DNA of 6,793 nucleotides from Alphaproteobacteria bacterium (GCA_023140905.1 JAGLKS010000192.1:1-6793); one strand, 5' to 3'. Shown: positions 1 to 5,875, numbered from the stretch's first letter. Made by a program: numbers and translations. Notes: generated by a model not told the origin, from the sequence alone.

Positions 1-393
1 ATGCTCATCGGATAAACACATTTCACGCTCGGAAACCAGCATGCCGTTTGATTCAACGCCGCGGATTTTTGATTTTTTCAGTTTTATATCAAGGCCGGGA
101 ACATACACGCCGGATGGAGCAAAAATTCCTTTCATCCCTGCGCGGGCATTAGGAGCACCGCACACGACTTGTAGCGTTTCATTTTCTGTCTTCACCATGC
201 AAACTTTCAGTTTATCTGCGTCAGGATGTTTTTCTGCGCTTTCAACATAAGCAACTTTAAATGGCTCATAGAGGGTGCTTTTATCTTCAAACTCTTCTAA
301 CTCAAGCCCTATATCGGTGAGAGTGTCGCAGATTTCTGTGTCACTTGCGATTGTATCAAGGTGTTTTTTAAGCCAGTTAATTGTGAATTTCAT
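1..393 (-). CDS. pheT: Phenylalanyl-tRNA synthetase beta subunit, N-terminal part (cut by window edge)
   Basis: PheT is the beta subunit of the cytoplasmic alpha2-beta2 enzyme that charges tRNA-Phe; it carries tRNA-binding and editing domains. Only the first 131 codons are present, because the gene runs off the left edge. The protein begins MKFTINWLKKHLDT, the usual PheT opening. It continues with a DIGLELEEF segment and the EMAP/OB-type tRNA-binding domain from about residue 40, where VVCGAPNARAGM and the closing NGMLVSEREMCLSDEH are hallmark stretches. The start at 393 is fixed by this match. No Shine-Dalgarno sequence is visible before it (the 15 bases upstream are A/T-rich with no GGAG-like run). 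It follows pheS and a GNAT gene on the same strand, with a 157-nt gap after the GNAT stop, unusually long for an operon. Identification is secure; the editing domain and C-terminus lie outside the window. Confidence 0.96.
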   Translation of the reverse strand, partial: MKFTINWLKKHLDTIASDTEICDTLTDIGLELEEFEDKSTLYEPFKVAYVESAEKHPDADKLKVCMVKTENETLQVVCGAPNARAGMKGIFAPSGVYVPGLDIKLKKSKIRGVESNGMLVSEREMCLSDEH

Positions 394-408
394 GAGTTCG
401 TATACTTT

Positions 409-438
409 ATAATATCAAGTTAATATTTATTCTGTTAA
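409..438 (-). promoter_or_regulatory. Possible promoter for pheT
   Basis: On the minus strand TTAACA (433-438) is followed by an 18-base spacer and TATTAT (409-414), each one mismatch from the sigma70 consensus. Transcription would start only about 5-10 bases before the pheT ATG, giving a nearly leaderless mRNA, which fits the lack of a Shine-Dalgarno sequence. The surrounding 394-550 gap is A/T-rich, so chance matches are likely. I see no intrinsic terminator or small gene in this gap, and read-through from pheS is equally possible. Confidence 0.3.
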
Positions 439-550
439 TCAAAATTTTGCGAGAGCCTATCTAATCCCAAAATCTGTTCTTTTCCAAGGGTTTTTTTACA
501 GTTATAGCCGTTTCATTTAATAATAGTACAGAATTAATTCGGTCCTGATC

Positions 551-997
551 CTAGCTGATTGGCAGCACGTAAAGTGAAAAATCCAGCTTTACACCAAAAT
601 TCTCATACATGGCTTTTGCCTCGTGATTATCTGTTTGAGTAAGCCAGTACATGCGGGCCCATTTCTCGTGGCGTGCCGTTTGCGTGAGTTCTTCTATCAT
701 GCGCTTGGCTATATTTTTACGCCTATGCGCCGGATCAACATAAACATCTTGCATATAACAAACCGGTTTTATGTGCCCTGTGGTATGGTGCAAAATGTAA
801 TGCACAATGCCTAATAATTGTCCTCCCATCTCAGCGGCTAAACCGTTAACTTGTGTATTGTTGGAATCGCAAAGACGCTTCCATGTCTCAGTTGTAACGG
901 CGTTGTCACTTTGACCCATATTATTGCTGTTCCAAAGAGGCAGCCACTTTGAATAATCCTTAAGCACAAGGGGACGAATAACGAGTTTATTCATCAT
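551..997 (-). CDS. GNAT-family N-acetyltransferase located between pheS and pheT
   Basis: This is a 148-residue single-domain GNAT protein, predicted to move an acetyl group from acetyl-CoA to an amine; the substrate is unknown. It starts with a beta strand (LVIRPLVLKDYSKWLPLW). The GLAAEMGGQLLGIVHYILH segment forms the central strands. Motif A is DVYVDPAHRRKNIAKRMIEE (residues 84-103), where the usual R-x-x-G-x-G/A acetyl-CoA loop reads R92-R-K-N95-I-A97, so the first glycine is asparagine. Motif B is WLTQTDNHEAKAMYENFG (residues 118-135). The family resembles small GNATs with a CYLEDLFVDP-like core. Two tandem ATGs (997 and 994) can serve as start; AAGGG lies 9 bases before the first, favouring 997. 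It begins 36 bases after the pheS stop and is probably cotranscribed with it. Its placement suggests shared transcription, but a role in translation is unproven. Confidence 0.88.
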   Translation of the reverse strand: MMNKLVIRPLVLKDYSKWLPLWNSNNMGQSDNAVTTETWKRLCDSNNTQVNGLAAEMGGQLLGIVHYILHHTTGHIKPVCYMQDVYVDPAHRRKNIAKRMIEELTQTARHEKWARMYWLTQTDNHEAKAMYENFGVKLDFSLYVLPIS

Positions 998-1033
998 GAT
1001 AATACACCCTTATTTATTCAGGTTTTGTGAAGG

Positions 1034-2143
1034 TTATACGCGCTTTACACCCGTTGCGTTATTTGGACGATCAAGCGGATCAAAGCCGTAATGGGACAAC
1101 CAGCGTATATCACTTTCAAAGAAAGTGCGAAGATCTGGAATACCGTATTTCAGCATAGCCATACGCTCAATGCCCATACCAAAAGCAAAGCCTTGATATT
1201 CATCTGGATCAAGCCCGCAATTCTTCAACACATTCGGGTGCACCATACCACAGCCCAAAATTTCCATCCAGCTATCAACAGAGCCGTCTTTATTGGCACC
1301 GATCTTCAAGCCGCCACCTGCGCGTGAGCAGGCAATATCCATTTCTGCGCCCGGTTCTACAAACGGGAAGAAAGAAGGGCGGAATTGCACACGCAGATCA
1401 TCCAGTTCAAAAAACGCTTGCACAAAATCTTGTAAACAGCCTTTAAGGTGCCCCATATGTGTAGTCTTATCAACCATCAAACCTTCCATTTGATGGAACA
1501 TCGGTGTGTGAGTCATGTCGTAATCTGAGCGATATGTACGCCCAAAGCAGATAATCTTATGTGGTGGCTCATTATTTTGCATATGGTGGATTTGCACACT
1601 GGATGTTTGTGTGCGCAAAAGCTTTTTAATGTGCTCGCCTTGCTCTTCCAGATCATCTGGTAAAAAGAACGTGTCTTGCATTTCACGTGCTGGGTGACCA
1701 GGTGGAAAATTCAAGGCTGTGAAATTATAGAAATCATCTTCAATATCCGTCCCTTCAGCAACAGCAAAGCCCATATCAGCAAAAATTGCTGTTAACTCTT
1801 CAATTGTTTGGGAGATCGGGTGGACATATCCTTTATCACGCGGACGGGCATCCAGCGTCATATCCATTTTTTCATTAATCAGACGGGCATTCAATTCCTG
1901 CTTCTTAAGAGCTATTTCCTGCTTTTTAATCAAAGCAGCAATCTCGTCCTTAAGGAAATTAAGTTCTTGTCCCTTGGTTTTGCGCTCTCCCGGGTCCATT
2001 TGTCCCAAAGTTTTCATCACGGCTGTAATGCGTCCTTTTTTACCCAGAGCACTTACCCGTACATCATCCAGTGCTTTAAGGTCGTTTGCGCCTTTTATTT
2101 GACTGGAAAGTTCATCTTTTATTATTGCAATATCATTCATCAT
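1034..2143 (-). CDS. pheS: Phenylalanyl-tRNA synthetase alpha subunit
   Basis: PheS is the catalytic class II subunit that activates phenylalanine with ATP and transfers it to tRNA-Phe. With a start at 2143 the protein is 369 residues. Residues 1 to about 95 form the N-terminal coiled-coil arm, including the family signature VRVSALGKKGRIT. The class II core follows: motif 1 near HPISQTIEEL (108-117), motif 2 GRTYRSDYDMTHTPMFHQME (201-220), the Phe-pocket segment FRPSFFPFVEPGAEMD (254-269), and motif 3 GFAFGMGIERMAMLKYG (318-334). The pocket alanine equivalent to E. coli Ala294 is kept (residue 320). An insertion before motif 3 and a C-terminal tail ending GVKRV resemble alphaproteobacterial PheS. 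The open frame extends to an ATG at 2194, adding 17 residues (MKYSLYFDC...); family alignment favours the tandem ATGs at 2143/2140. No candidate start has a good Shine-Dalgarno sequence. The gene diverges from purT. Confidence 0.95.
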   Translation of the reverse strand: MMNDIAIIKDELSSQIKGANDLKALDDVRVSALGKKGRITAVMKTLGQMDPGERKTKGQELNFLKDEIAALIKKQEIALKKQELNARLINEKMDMTLDARPRDKGYVHPISQTIEELTAIFADMGFAVAEGTDIEDDFYNFTALNFPPGHPAREMQDTFFLPDDLEEQGEHIKKLLRTQTSSVQIHHMQNNEPPHKIICFGRTYRSDYDMTHTPMFHQMEGLMVDKTTHMGHLKGCLQDFVQAFFELDDLRVQFRPSFFPFVEPGAEMDIACSRAGGGLKIGANKDGSVDSWMEILGCGMVHPNVLKNCGLDPDEYQGFAFGMGIERMAMLKYGIPDLRTFFESDIRWLSHYGFDPLDRPNNATGVKRV

Positions 2144-2213
2144 AACAATGGGGTTTAGCATACTTCTACAGTCAAAATAAAGTGAATATTTCATGCTTTA
2201 ATTTATATCGTAG

Positions 2214-2241
2214 CTTGTCTATAGTCGCCTTATTATATGAT
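2214..2241 (+). promoter_or_regulatory. Candidate sigma70-type promoter of purT
   Basis: CTTGTC (2214-2219) and TATGAT (2236-2241) are separated by 16 bases; CTTG-type -35 boxes are common in alphaproteobacteria. Initiation near 2248 would leave a leader of about 16 nt with an AGGGA Shine-Dalgarno (2254-2258) five bases before the ATG. I see no purine riboswitch-like structure, and there is too little room for one in so short a leader. Confidence 0.45.
2232..2237 (-). promoter_or_regulatory. Candidate -10 element of pheS promoter
   Basis: A perfect TATAAT occurs on the minus strand here, about 90 bases before the favoured pheS start. No convincing -35 hexamer lies 16-18 bases upstream (the best is TATTCC). 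Initiation near 2225 would give a leader of about 80 nt containing the in-frame ATGs at 2194 and 2161. It overlaps the purT -10 on the other strand, so the two promoters may compete for polymerase. Confidence 0.4.
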
Positions 2242-2263
2242 AAGAATCAGTTAGGGAATAAAC

Positions 2264-3445
2264 ATGAGCACAATTGGTACACCATTTTCACCGACACAAA
2301 CCAAAGTTTTACTCTGCGGTTCCGGTGAATTGGGTAAGGAAGTTTGTATAGAACTGCAACGTCTGGGCGTTGAGGTTATAGCTCTTGATCGCTATAAAAA
2401 CGCACCAGCTATGCAGGTCGCAGATCGATGCCATGTGCTTTCAATGCTTGACGAGGCAGCTCTGCGCGCAGTCATAGAGAAAGAAAAACCGGATTATATC
2501 GTGCCGGAAGTTGAAGCGATTGCTACGGACACATTGGTGGAATTGGAAAAAGAAGGCTTTAACATTGTGCCTACAGCGCGAGCGACAAAGCTGACTATGA
2601 ACCGTGAGGGGATTAGACGTTTAGCCGCAGAAGATCTTTCTTTGCCAACCTCGCCTTATAAATTCTGCGATGCTTACGGAGAATTTGTCGAAGCTACAAA
2701 AGAAATTGGATTTCCATGCGTGGCAAAGCCGATTATGAGCTCTTCAGGCAAAGGTCAAAGTGTGCTTCGTTCTGCTGCTGATATTGACAAAGCATGGAAA
2801 TATGCTCAGGAAGGGGGGCGTTCCGGTGCCGGGCGTGTTATTGTTGAGGGCTTTATCAATTTTGATTATGAGATTACTCTTTTAACTGTGCGTCACATCG
2901 GGGGAACAAGTTTTTGCCTTCCTATCGGACACCGTCAGGAAGAGGGCGATTATCAGGAATCCTGGCAGCCTCAACAAATGTCTGAGGTTGCTTTGCAAAG
3001 AGCGCAAGATGTTGCACAAAAAGTTACCGATGCGCTGGGAGGGCGCGGCTTATTTGGCGTAGAGTTGTTCATAAAAGGCGACAATGTATATTTCAGTGAA
3101 GTATCTCCACGTCCTCATGATACAGGCATGGTAACGATGATCTCGCAAGATTTGTCAGAGTTTGCCCTTCATGTGCGAGCGTTTCTGGGATTACCTATCC
3201 CTAACATCCATTTCCATGGGCCGTCAGCGTCGGCTGTTATTCTGGTGAGAGGCGAGTCCAATAAAGCGAAATTTGGTAATTTGAATGAGGCATTTTCACA
3301 GCCAAATACTGATATTCGCTTGTTCGGCAAACCGGAAATTTCCGGTAAGCGGCGCATGGGTGTGGCATTGGCTAGAGCAGAAACAGTTGAAGATGCTAAG
3401 AAGAACGCGATAACGGCTGCATCAAAAGTGAAAGTAGAGCTTTAA
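2264..3445 (+). CDS. purT: Formate-dependent phosphoribosylglycinamide formyltransferase 2 (GAR transformylase T)
   Basis: PurT catalyses the third step of de novo purine synthesis by making formylglycinamide ribonucleotide from GAR, formate and ATP, instead of using formyl-tetrahydrofolate as PurN does. The 393 residues match the E. coli enzyme nearly end to end (392 there). The N-terminal Rossmann-like domain has [12 protein letters not shown] (16-27) and the GAR-contact stretch [11 protein letters not shown] (79-89). The ATP-grasp domain has [16 protein letters not shown] (108-123), Lys155, the SSSGKGQ loop (159-165), and the metal-binding glutamates E267 (LFGVELF) and E279 ([14 protein letters not shown]). 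The C-terminal domain includes [20 protein letters not shown]. No key residue appears lost. The ATG has a good Shine-Dalgarno. It is a single-gene unit transcribed opposite to all neighbours, between pheS and a HAD gene, so it interrupts the usual rplT-pheS linkage; a later insertion is plausible but unproven. Confidence 0.97.
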   Translation: MSTIGTPFSPTQTKVLLCGSGELGKEVCIELQRLGVEVIALDRYKNAPAMQVADRCHVLSMLDEAALRAVIEKEKPDYIVPEVEAIATDTLVELEKEGFNIVPTARATKLTMNREGIRRLAAEDLSLPTSPYKFCDAYGEFVEATKEIGFPCVAKPIMSSSGKGQSVLRSAADIDKAWKYAQEGGRSGAGRVIVEGFINFDYEITLLTVRHIGGTSFCLPIGHRQEEGDYQESWQPQQMSEVALQRAQDVAQKVTDALGGRGLFGVELFIKGDNVYFSEVSPRPHDTGMVTMISQDLSEFALHVRAFLGLPIPNIHFHGPSASAVILVRGESNKAKFGNLNEAFSQPNTDIRLFGKPEISGKRRMGVALARAETVEDAKKNAITAASKVKVEL

Positions 3446-3470
3446 GTTATAGTATGCAACTCGTTAACAC

Positions 3471-3493
3471 TTTAGCTCTACAGGCTAAATTTT
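3471..3493 (+). terminator. Weak candidate terminator after purT
   Basis: TTTAGC (3471-3476) and GCTAAA (3484-3489) can pair around a 7-base loop, followed by TTTT (3490-3493). A second, longer-range pair, GTAGAGCT (3434-3441) with AGCTCTAC (3474-3481), spans the purT stop and could form instead. The stem is short and A/U-rich, and it overlaps the end of the convergent HAD gene, so the call is tentative. Confidence 0.35.
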
Positions 3494-4165
3494 CCATTGG
3501 TCTTTAAGCACATTAATTGCCTGAGGTAAGGCAGAAATCATGTGGTCTGGTTTTGCTGCGCGTAAGCGTGGTTCGCTAATACATCCATTTGTAATACCAA
3601 TAGACGTAACGCCTAAACGGCGGCCAATATCAGGCTCTTCATTACTATCCCCGAAAATTACTGTATTATCGGGATGATAATTATAGGTGTTAATAAATTC
3701 GGAAAGCCGTTCATATTTGTTCATAGTATCAAGTATAGAAGGTCCATTACGGGTATTAGCGGAAACATGGCTAAAGTAATGGCGAATATTAAGGCGATCC
3801 AGATGAGGCGTTATTTTGTCATCTATATAATTACTTAAAATAATGCACGTCACATCTTTTTTTGTTAGCCAATCTAACAGTGTTTTAGCACCACGCCGCG
3901 TGCGAGCTTTTGCTGAAAGGTGCTCATAATCTTTTTGGAAAATATCCCATGATTGCTCTTTTGTTGCCAGAATCTGATCAACATCACAGCCATTACGCTG
4001 ATAAAAACGGATAATAGGGAAGTCAAAAGTTTCGCGCTGCTTTTTTAAGGAAATAGGTGGGAGGCCGTAAAAAGCAAAAGAACTTTGTGTTGCTTTCCAG
4101 CAAATAACCGTATCGGCCAATAATGTTCCATTCCAATCAAATACGGCGAGTTTTTTGTTTTTCAT
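3485..4165 (-). CDS. HAD-superfamily hydrolase with a DxN variant of motif I
   Basis: This 226-residue soluble protein has the layout of a haloacid-dehalogenase-type phosphatase. Motif I is VFDWNGTLLAD with nucleophile Asp10; the general acid/base position, normally Asp, is Asn12. A helical cap of about residues 18-85 places it with C1-cap, phosphoglycolate-phosphatase-like members. Motif II is IILSNY with Ser111. A lysine near 150 (DTMNKYERL) is a motif III candidate. Motif IV is VIFGDSNEEPDIG with Asp173 and Asp179. The end of the protein (SIGITNGCISEPRLRAAKPDHMISALPQA) is the typical loading of the last strand and helix. Substrate unknown. The gene is alone between convergent purT and the rplT terminator, so it probably has its own promoter. 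AAGG lies four bases before the ATG. The Asn could lower or change activity; DWNGTL variants are known in this superfamily, so it is not necessarily dead. Confidence 0.85.
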   Translation of the reverse strand: MKNKKLAVFDWNGTLLADTVICWKATQSSFAFYGLPPISLKKQRETFDFPIIRFYQRNGCDVDQILATKEQSWDIFQKDYEHLSAKARTRRGAKTLLDWLTKKDVTCIILSNYIDDKITPHLDRLNIRHYFSHVSANTRNGPSILDTMNKYERLSEFINTYNYHPDNTVIFGDSNEEPDIGRRLGVTSIGITNGCISEPRLRAAKPDHMISALPQAINVLKDQWKI

Positions 4166-4186
4166 TTAGCCTTGATATCCTAAAAA

Positions 4187-4216
4187 AATATCTTTCCTTA
4201 ATATAGTAAAGATATT
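4187..4216. repeat. Inverted repeat upstream of the HAD gene
   Basis: Perfect 9-base arms AATATCTTT (4187-4195) and AAAGATATT (4208-4216) flank a 12-base spacer, 22 bases before the HAD start at 4165. Read on the minus strand, the right arm runs directly into six Ts (TTTTTT complementary to 4182-4187), so it resembles an A/U-rich attenuator or second terminator; as DNA it could be an operator. Which of these it is cannot be decided from sequence. Confidence 0.45.
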
Positions 4217-4253
4217 GCACAAGGAAAATCATTCTTCAATATTTTGGTAAAAT

Positions 4254-4295
4254 AAAAAACAGCCTCTCTTATGATGTATAATGGAGGCCGTTTTT
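4254..4295 (-). terminator. Rho-independent terminator of rpmI-rplT
   Basis: On the minus strand AAAAACGGCCTC pairs with GAGGCTGTTTTTT with one G-U pair, giving a 12-bp stem around a loop of about 17 bases, ending in a run of Us. It lies 25 bases after the rplT stop. The A-run/U-run symmetry could let it work in both directions, but no plus-strand gene needs it here. Confidence 0.85.
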
Positions 4296-4320
4296 CGAAT
4301 CTTAATGTTTAAATCAGCAA

Positions 4321-4695
4321 TTAAGCAGATTTTTTCTCTTTTGCGAGAGCAGCAATAGAAGCTTTGGCAATCGCAGCAAAATGTTCCGGTTCGCGAATAG
4401 CGATGTCTGAAAGTATTTTGCGGTCCAGATCAATTCCGGCCAGTTTCAGACCATGCATGAATGTGGAGTATTTCATGTCATGCAAACGAGCAGCTGCGTT
4501 AATACGTTGAATCCACAATTTGCGGAAGTCACGTTTTTTTACGCGGCGGTCGCGGTAAGCATATTGACCAGCTTTCTCAACAGCTTGCACAGCTGTACGG
4601 AAACAATTCTTACGACGGCCATAATAGCCTTTCGCATTCTTAATAACCTTTGTGTGTCTTGCGTGAGCGCGTGGCCCACCTTTTACGCGTGCCAT
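4321..4695 (-). CDS. rplT: 50S ribosomal protein L20
   Basis: L20 binds 23S rRNA early in assembly of the large subunit, and in several bacteria it represses its own operon. The 124 residues cover the whole family with a slightly long C-terminus (usual about 118). The basic N-terminal arm is [20 protein letters not shown] (1-20), followed by [20 protein letters not shown]. The long helix [20 protein letters not shown] (47-66) leads into the globular domain ([20 protein letters not shown], 80-99). The gene starts 3 bases after the rpmI stop, and its Shine-Dalgarno (GGAGG) is embedded in the last rpmI codons, so translation is very likely coupled. A strong terminator follows, so pheS is not in this transcript. 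Confidence 0.98.
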   Translation of the reverse strand: MARVKGGPRAHARHTKVIKNAKGYYGRRKNCFRTAVQAVEKAGQYAYRDRRVKKRDFRKLWIQRINAAARLHDMKYSTFMHGLKLAGIDLDRKILSDIAIREPEHFAAIAKASIAALAKEKKSA

Positions 4696-4698
4696 GTC

Positions 4699-4938
4699 TT
4701 ATGCCTCCGTCTTTTTAGTAATTTTGCTTCTACGCTTGCGGCCATAAGGCAGGGAGTTGCGAAGAATAATACGTTCATCGACTTCACTCATCGTGGTTAA
4801 ACCACGAGCTTTGCGTTTCATGGATTTAGGCTTGTTCATCATCATGTGACTTGTGAAAGCTTGTTTGAATTTCACTCTGCCTTTAGCGGTGATCTTAAAG
4901 CGCTTTTTCGCACTGGAGTGCGTTTTCATCTTCGGCAT
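4699..4938 (-). CDS. rpmI: 50S ribosomal protein L35 with a C-terminal extension
   Basis: L35 is a small basic protein of the large ribosomal subunit. The opening MPKMKTHSSAKKRFKITAKG is the family signature, and the core ends at LRNSLPYG (about residue 67), where most L35 proteins finish. Here 12 more residues, KRRSKITKKTEA, make the protein 79 residues long. The extra codons hold the rplT ribosome binding site, so they may be kept partly for that reason. The start is well supported by AAGGAG about 8 bases upstream. It is the first gene of a two-gene operon with rplT, with a strong promoter at 5046-5075. infC, its common upstream partner, is not in the window. Confidence 0.97.
   Translation of the reverse strand: MPKMKTHSSAKKRFKITAKGRVKFKQAFTSHMMMNKPKSMKRKARGLTTMSEVDERIILRNSLPYGRKRRSKITKKTEA
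4704..4708 (-). promoter_or_regulatory. rplT Shine-Dalgarno inside the rpmI 3' end
   Basis: GGAGG on the minus strand lies 8 bases before the rplT ATG and within the codons for the final Thr-Glu-Ala of L35. Ribosomes finishing rpmI pass over this site, which supports translational coupling and balanced L35/L20 synthesis. Confidence 0.75.
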
Positions 4939-4974
4939 TTCATTTCTCCTTATTTGTTAAAGGGTTCTTCTTTT

Positions 4975-5013
4975 TCATGACCGAGGCAGCCGAGTATTTT
5001 CGCCAAGTCATGA
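4975..5013 (-). promoter_or_regulatory. Inverted repeat in the rpmI-rplT leader; candidate regulatory RNA structure
   Basis: The leader RNA can pair TCATGAC (5013-5007) with GTCATGA (4981-4975), a perfect 7-bp stem closing a 25-base loop that itself contains GGC/GCC and CGA/TCG pairing options. It sits in a leader of about 100 nt, about 36 bases before the rpmI start. L20-binding leaders that repress rpmI-rplT are known in E. coli and Bacillus, so an autoregulatory role is reasonable, but no resemblance to those structures was demonstrated. The outer stem is not followed by a U-run, so it is not a standard terminator. Confidence 0.4.
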
Positions 5014-5045
5014 TTTTGCTATATAATTTATATAAAGCGAGAGAA

Positions 5046-5075
5046 TTTATACACTTGCGGGCGACTAAAAGTCAA
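5046..5075 (-). promoter_or_regulatory. Strong sigma70-type promoter of rpmI-rplT
   Basis: On the minus strand TTGACT (5070-5075) is separated by 18 bases from TATAAA (5046-5051), each one mismatch from consensus, and the -35 is preceded by C as in CTTGAC-type alphaproteobacterial promoters. Initiation near 5039 gives a leader of about 100 nt. The -35 begins only 11 bases after the stop of the upstream hydrolase gene, and no terminator separates them, so some read-through into rpmI is expected. Confidence 0.7.
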
Positions 5076-5086
5076 GCAAACTTGCA

Positions 5087-5875
5087 TTAAAATTTGAAAA
5101 GGTTATCGCGTGGAGAATCGGAAGGGTCATTCTGTGCGTATTTGCGTATGAAGTTGGTAATATGCTGTTGGCAAGCTTTTTCATGATTAGGACAAATTAA
5201 ACCATGCTGGCCATCTTCAAAGGTGGTTATATCCAGCCAGGGTGCCATCAAATGCAAACGTGCTTCATCCAAGTGAAGCTGCGGAACAATAGAATCATCC
5301 AGTCCATGCATAATCAAAGTAGGGATATGGACATTCTTAAGTGTTGAGTGTAGGTCAATTTGTTCCATTTTTTCTAAAAACTTTTCATCAATACATAGTC
5401 CTTCGACCAGATTAGTGTTTAATTGCTGAGAGATTTTTTGGCTTTTTACAAATTCTTTTAAATTCAAAATTGGCCAGAACAAGATCGAAAACACGGAATT
5501 ATCTGGTAAATTCATATACAATAAAGAAGCGCCTAATCCTTCCACTATAAAAGCAATTTTTGGAAAATGGTTCTTTTGTGCCCAAATGAAAAGTGTATTC
5601 AAATCATTTTTAATATTCTCGTAACATAATTGTTGATCGGAATGCTCTATTTTTTGCTGATTATTATAATCGTATAATAAGCTGCTTAGGCCGAGATATT
5701 CCAGTTTGTCTGAAATATTTGAGAAAAGCGTGGGAATGTACTCATGTGTATTCTGAAAGCCATGGATCATAATAACTAATGGTGTATTTTTCTGGCGTTG
5801 CCCTTTGGGAGGGTAGTTATATTTTGCAACAACAATATTGCCGTCCTGAGATTCTATAAGAATATTTTTACGCAT
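5087..5875 (-). CDS. Alpha/beta-hydrolase-fold protein lacking the usual nucleophile serine
   Basis: This 262-residue cytoplasmic protein (no signal peptide) has the layout of a serine hydrolase of the S9/BAAT/esterase type. The oxyanion strand is PLVIMIHGFQNTHE (His38-Gly39). The elbow, normally G-x-S-x-G, reads V111-E-G113-L-G115 followed by ALS-like ASLLY, so Gly113 stands where the nucleophile Ser is expected. The acid is well placed in IMHGLDDSIVP (Asp194), the histidine in EDGQHGL (His224). Thus two of three triad residues remain. It may be a binding pseudoenzyme or use another mechanism. The substrate cannot be predicted. A GGAG Shine-Dalgarno lies 11 bases before the ATG at 5875. It is monocistronic or reads through into rpmI, and diverges from the DUF1223 gene. 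The fold is supported by the motifs; function is unknown. Confidence 0.75.
   Translation of the reverse strand: MRKNILIESQDGNIVVAKYNYPPKGQRQKNTPLVIMIHGFQNTHEYIPTLFSNISDKLEYLGLSSLLYDYNNQQKIEHSDQQLCYENIKNDLNTLFIWAQKNHFPKIAFIVEGLGASLLYMNLPDNSVFSILFWPILNLKEFVKSQKISQQLNTNLVEGLCIDEKFLEKMEQIDLHSTLKNVHIPTLIMHGLDDSIVPQLHLDEARLHLMAPWLDITTFEDGQHGLICPNHEKACQQHITNFIRKYAQNDPSDSPRDNLFKF

Noticed and set aside
440..449. Perfect palindrome CAAAATTTTG in the GNAT-pheT gap
   Set aside because: Ten bases of A/T-rich palindrome are expected by chance here; no second copy or nearby paired site was seen.
394..550. Possible small RNA or attenuator between the GNAT gene and pheT
   Set aside because: No stem followed by a U-run and no Phe-rich short frame was found on the coding strand.
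1808..2158. 116-codon open frame on the plus strand over the pheS 5' end
   Set aside because: It is antisense to the conserved PheS coiled-coil arm and has no supporting motif; a shadow of pheS.
3434..3481. GTAGAGCT/AGCTCTAC inverted repeat around the purT stop
   Set aside because: The 32-base loop and lack of a following U-run make it a poor terminator; mentioned only as an alternative pairing in the purT terminator entry.
4453..4800. 115-codon open frame on the plus strand over rplT and rpmI
   Set aside because: It runs antisense to two certain ribosomal protein genes and resembles no family.
4981..4994. CCGAG-GCAG-CCGAG short direct repeat in the rpmI leader
   Set aside because: Five-base repeats are too short to stand alone; it is part of the leader loop already described.
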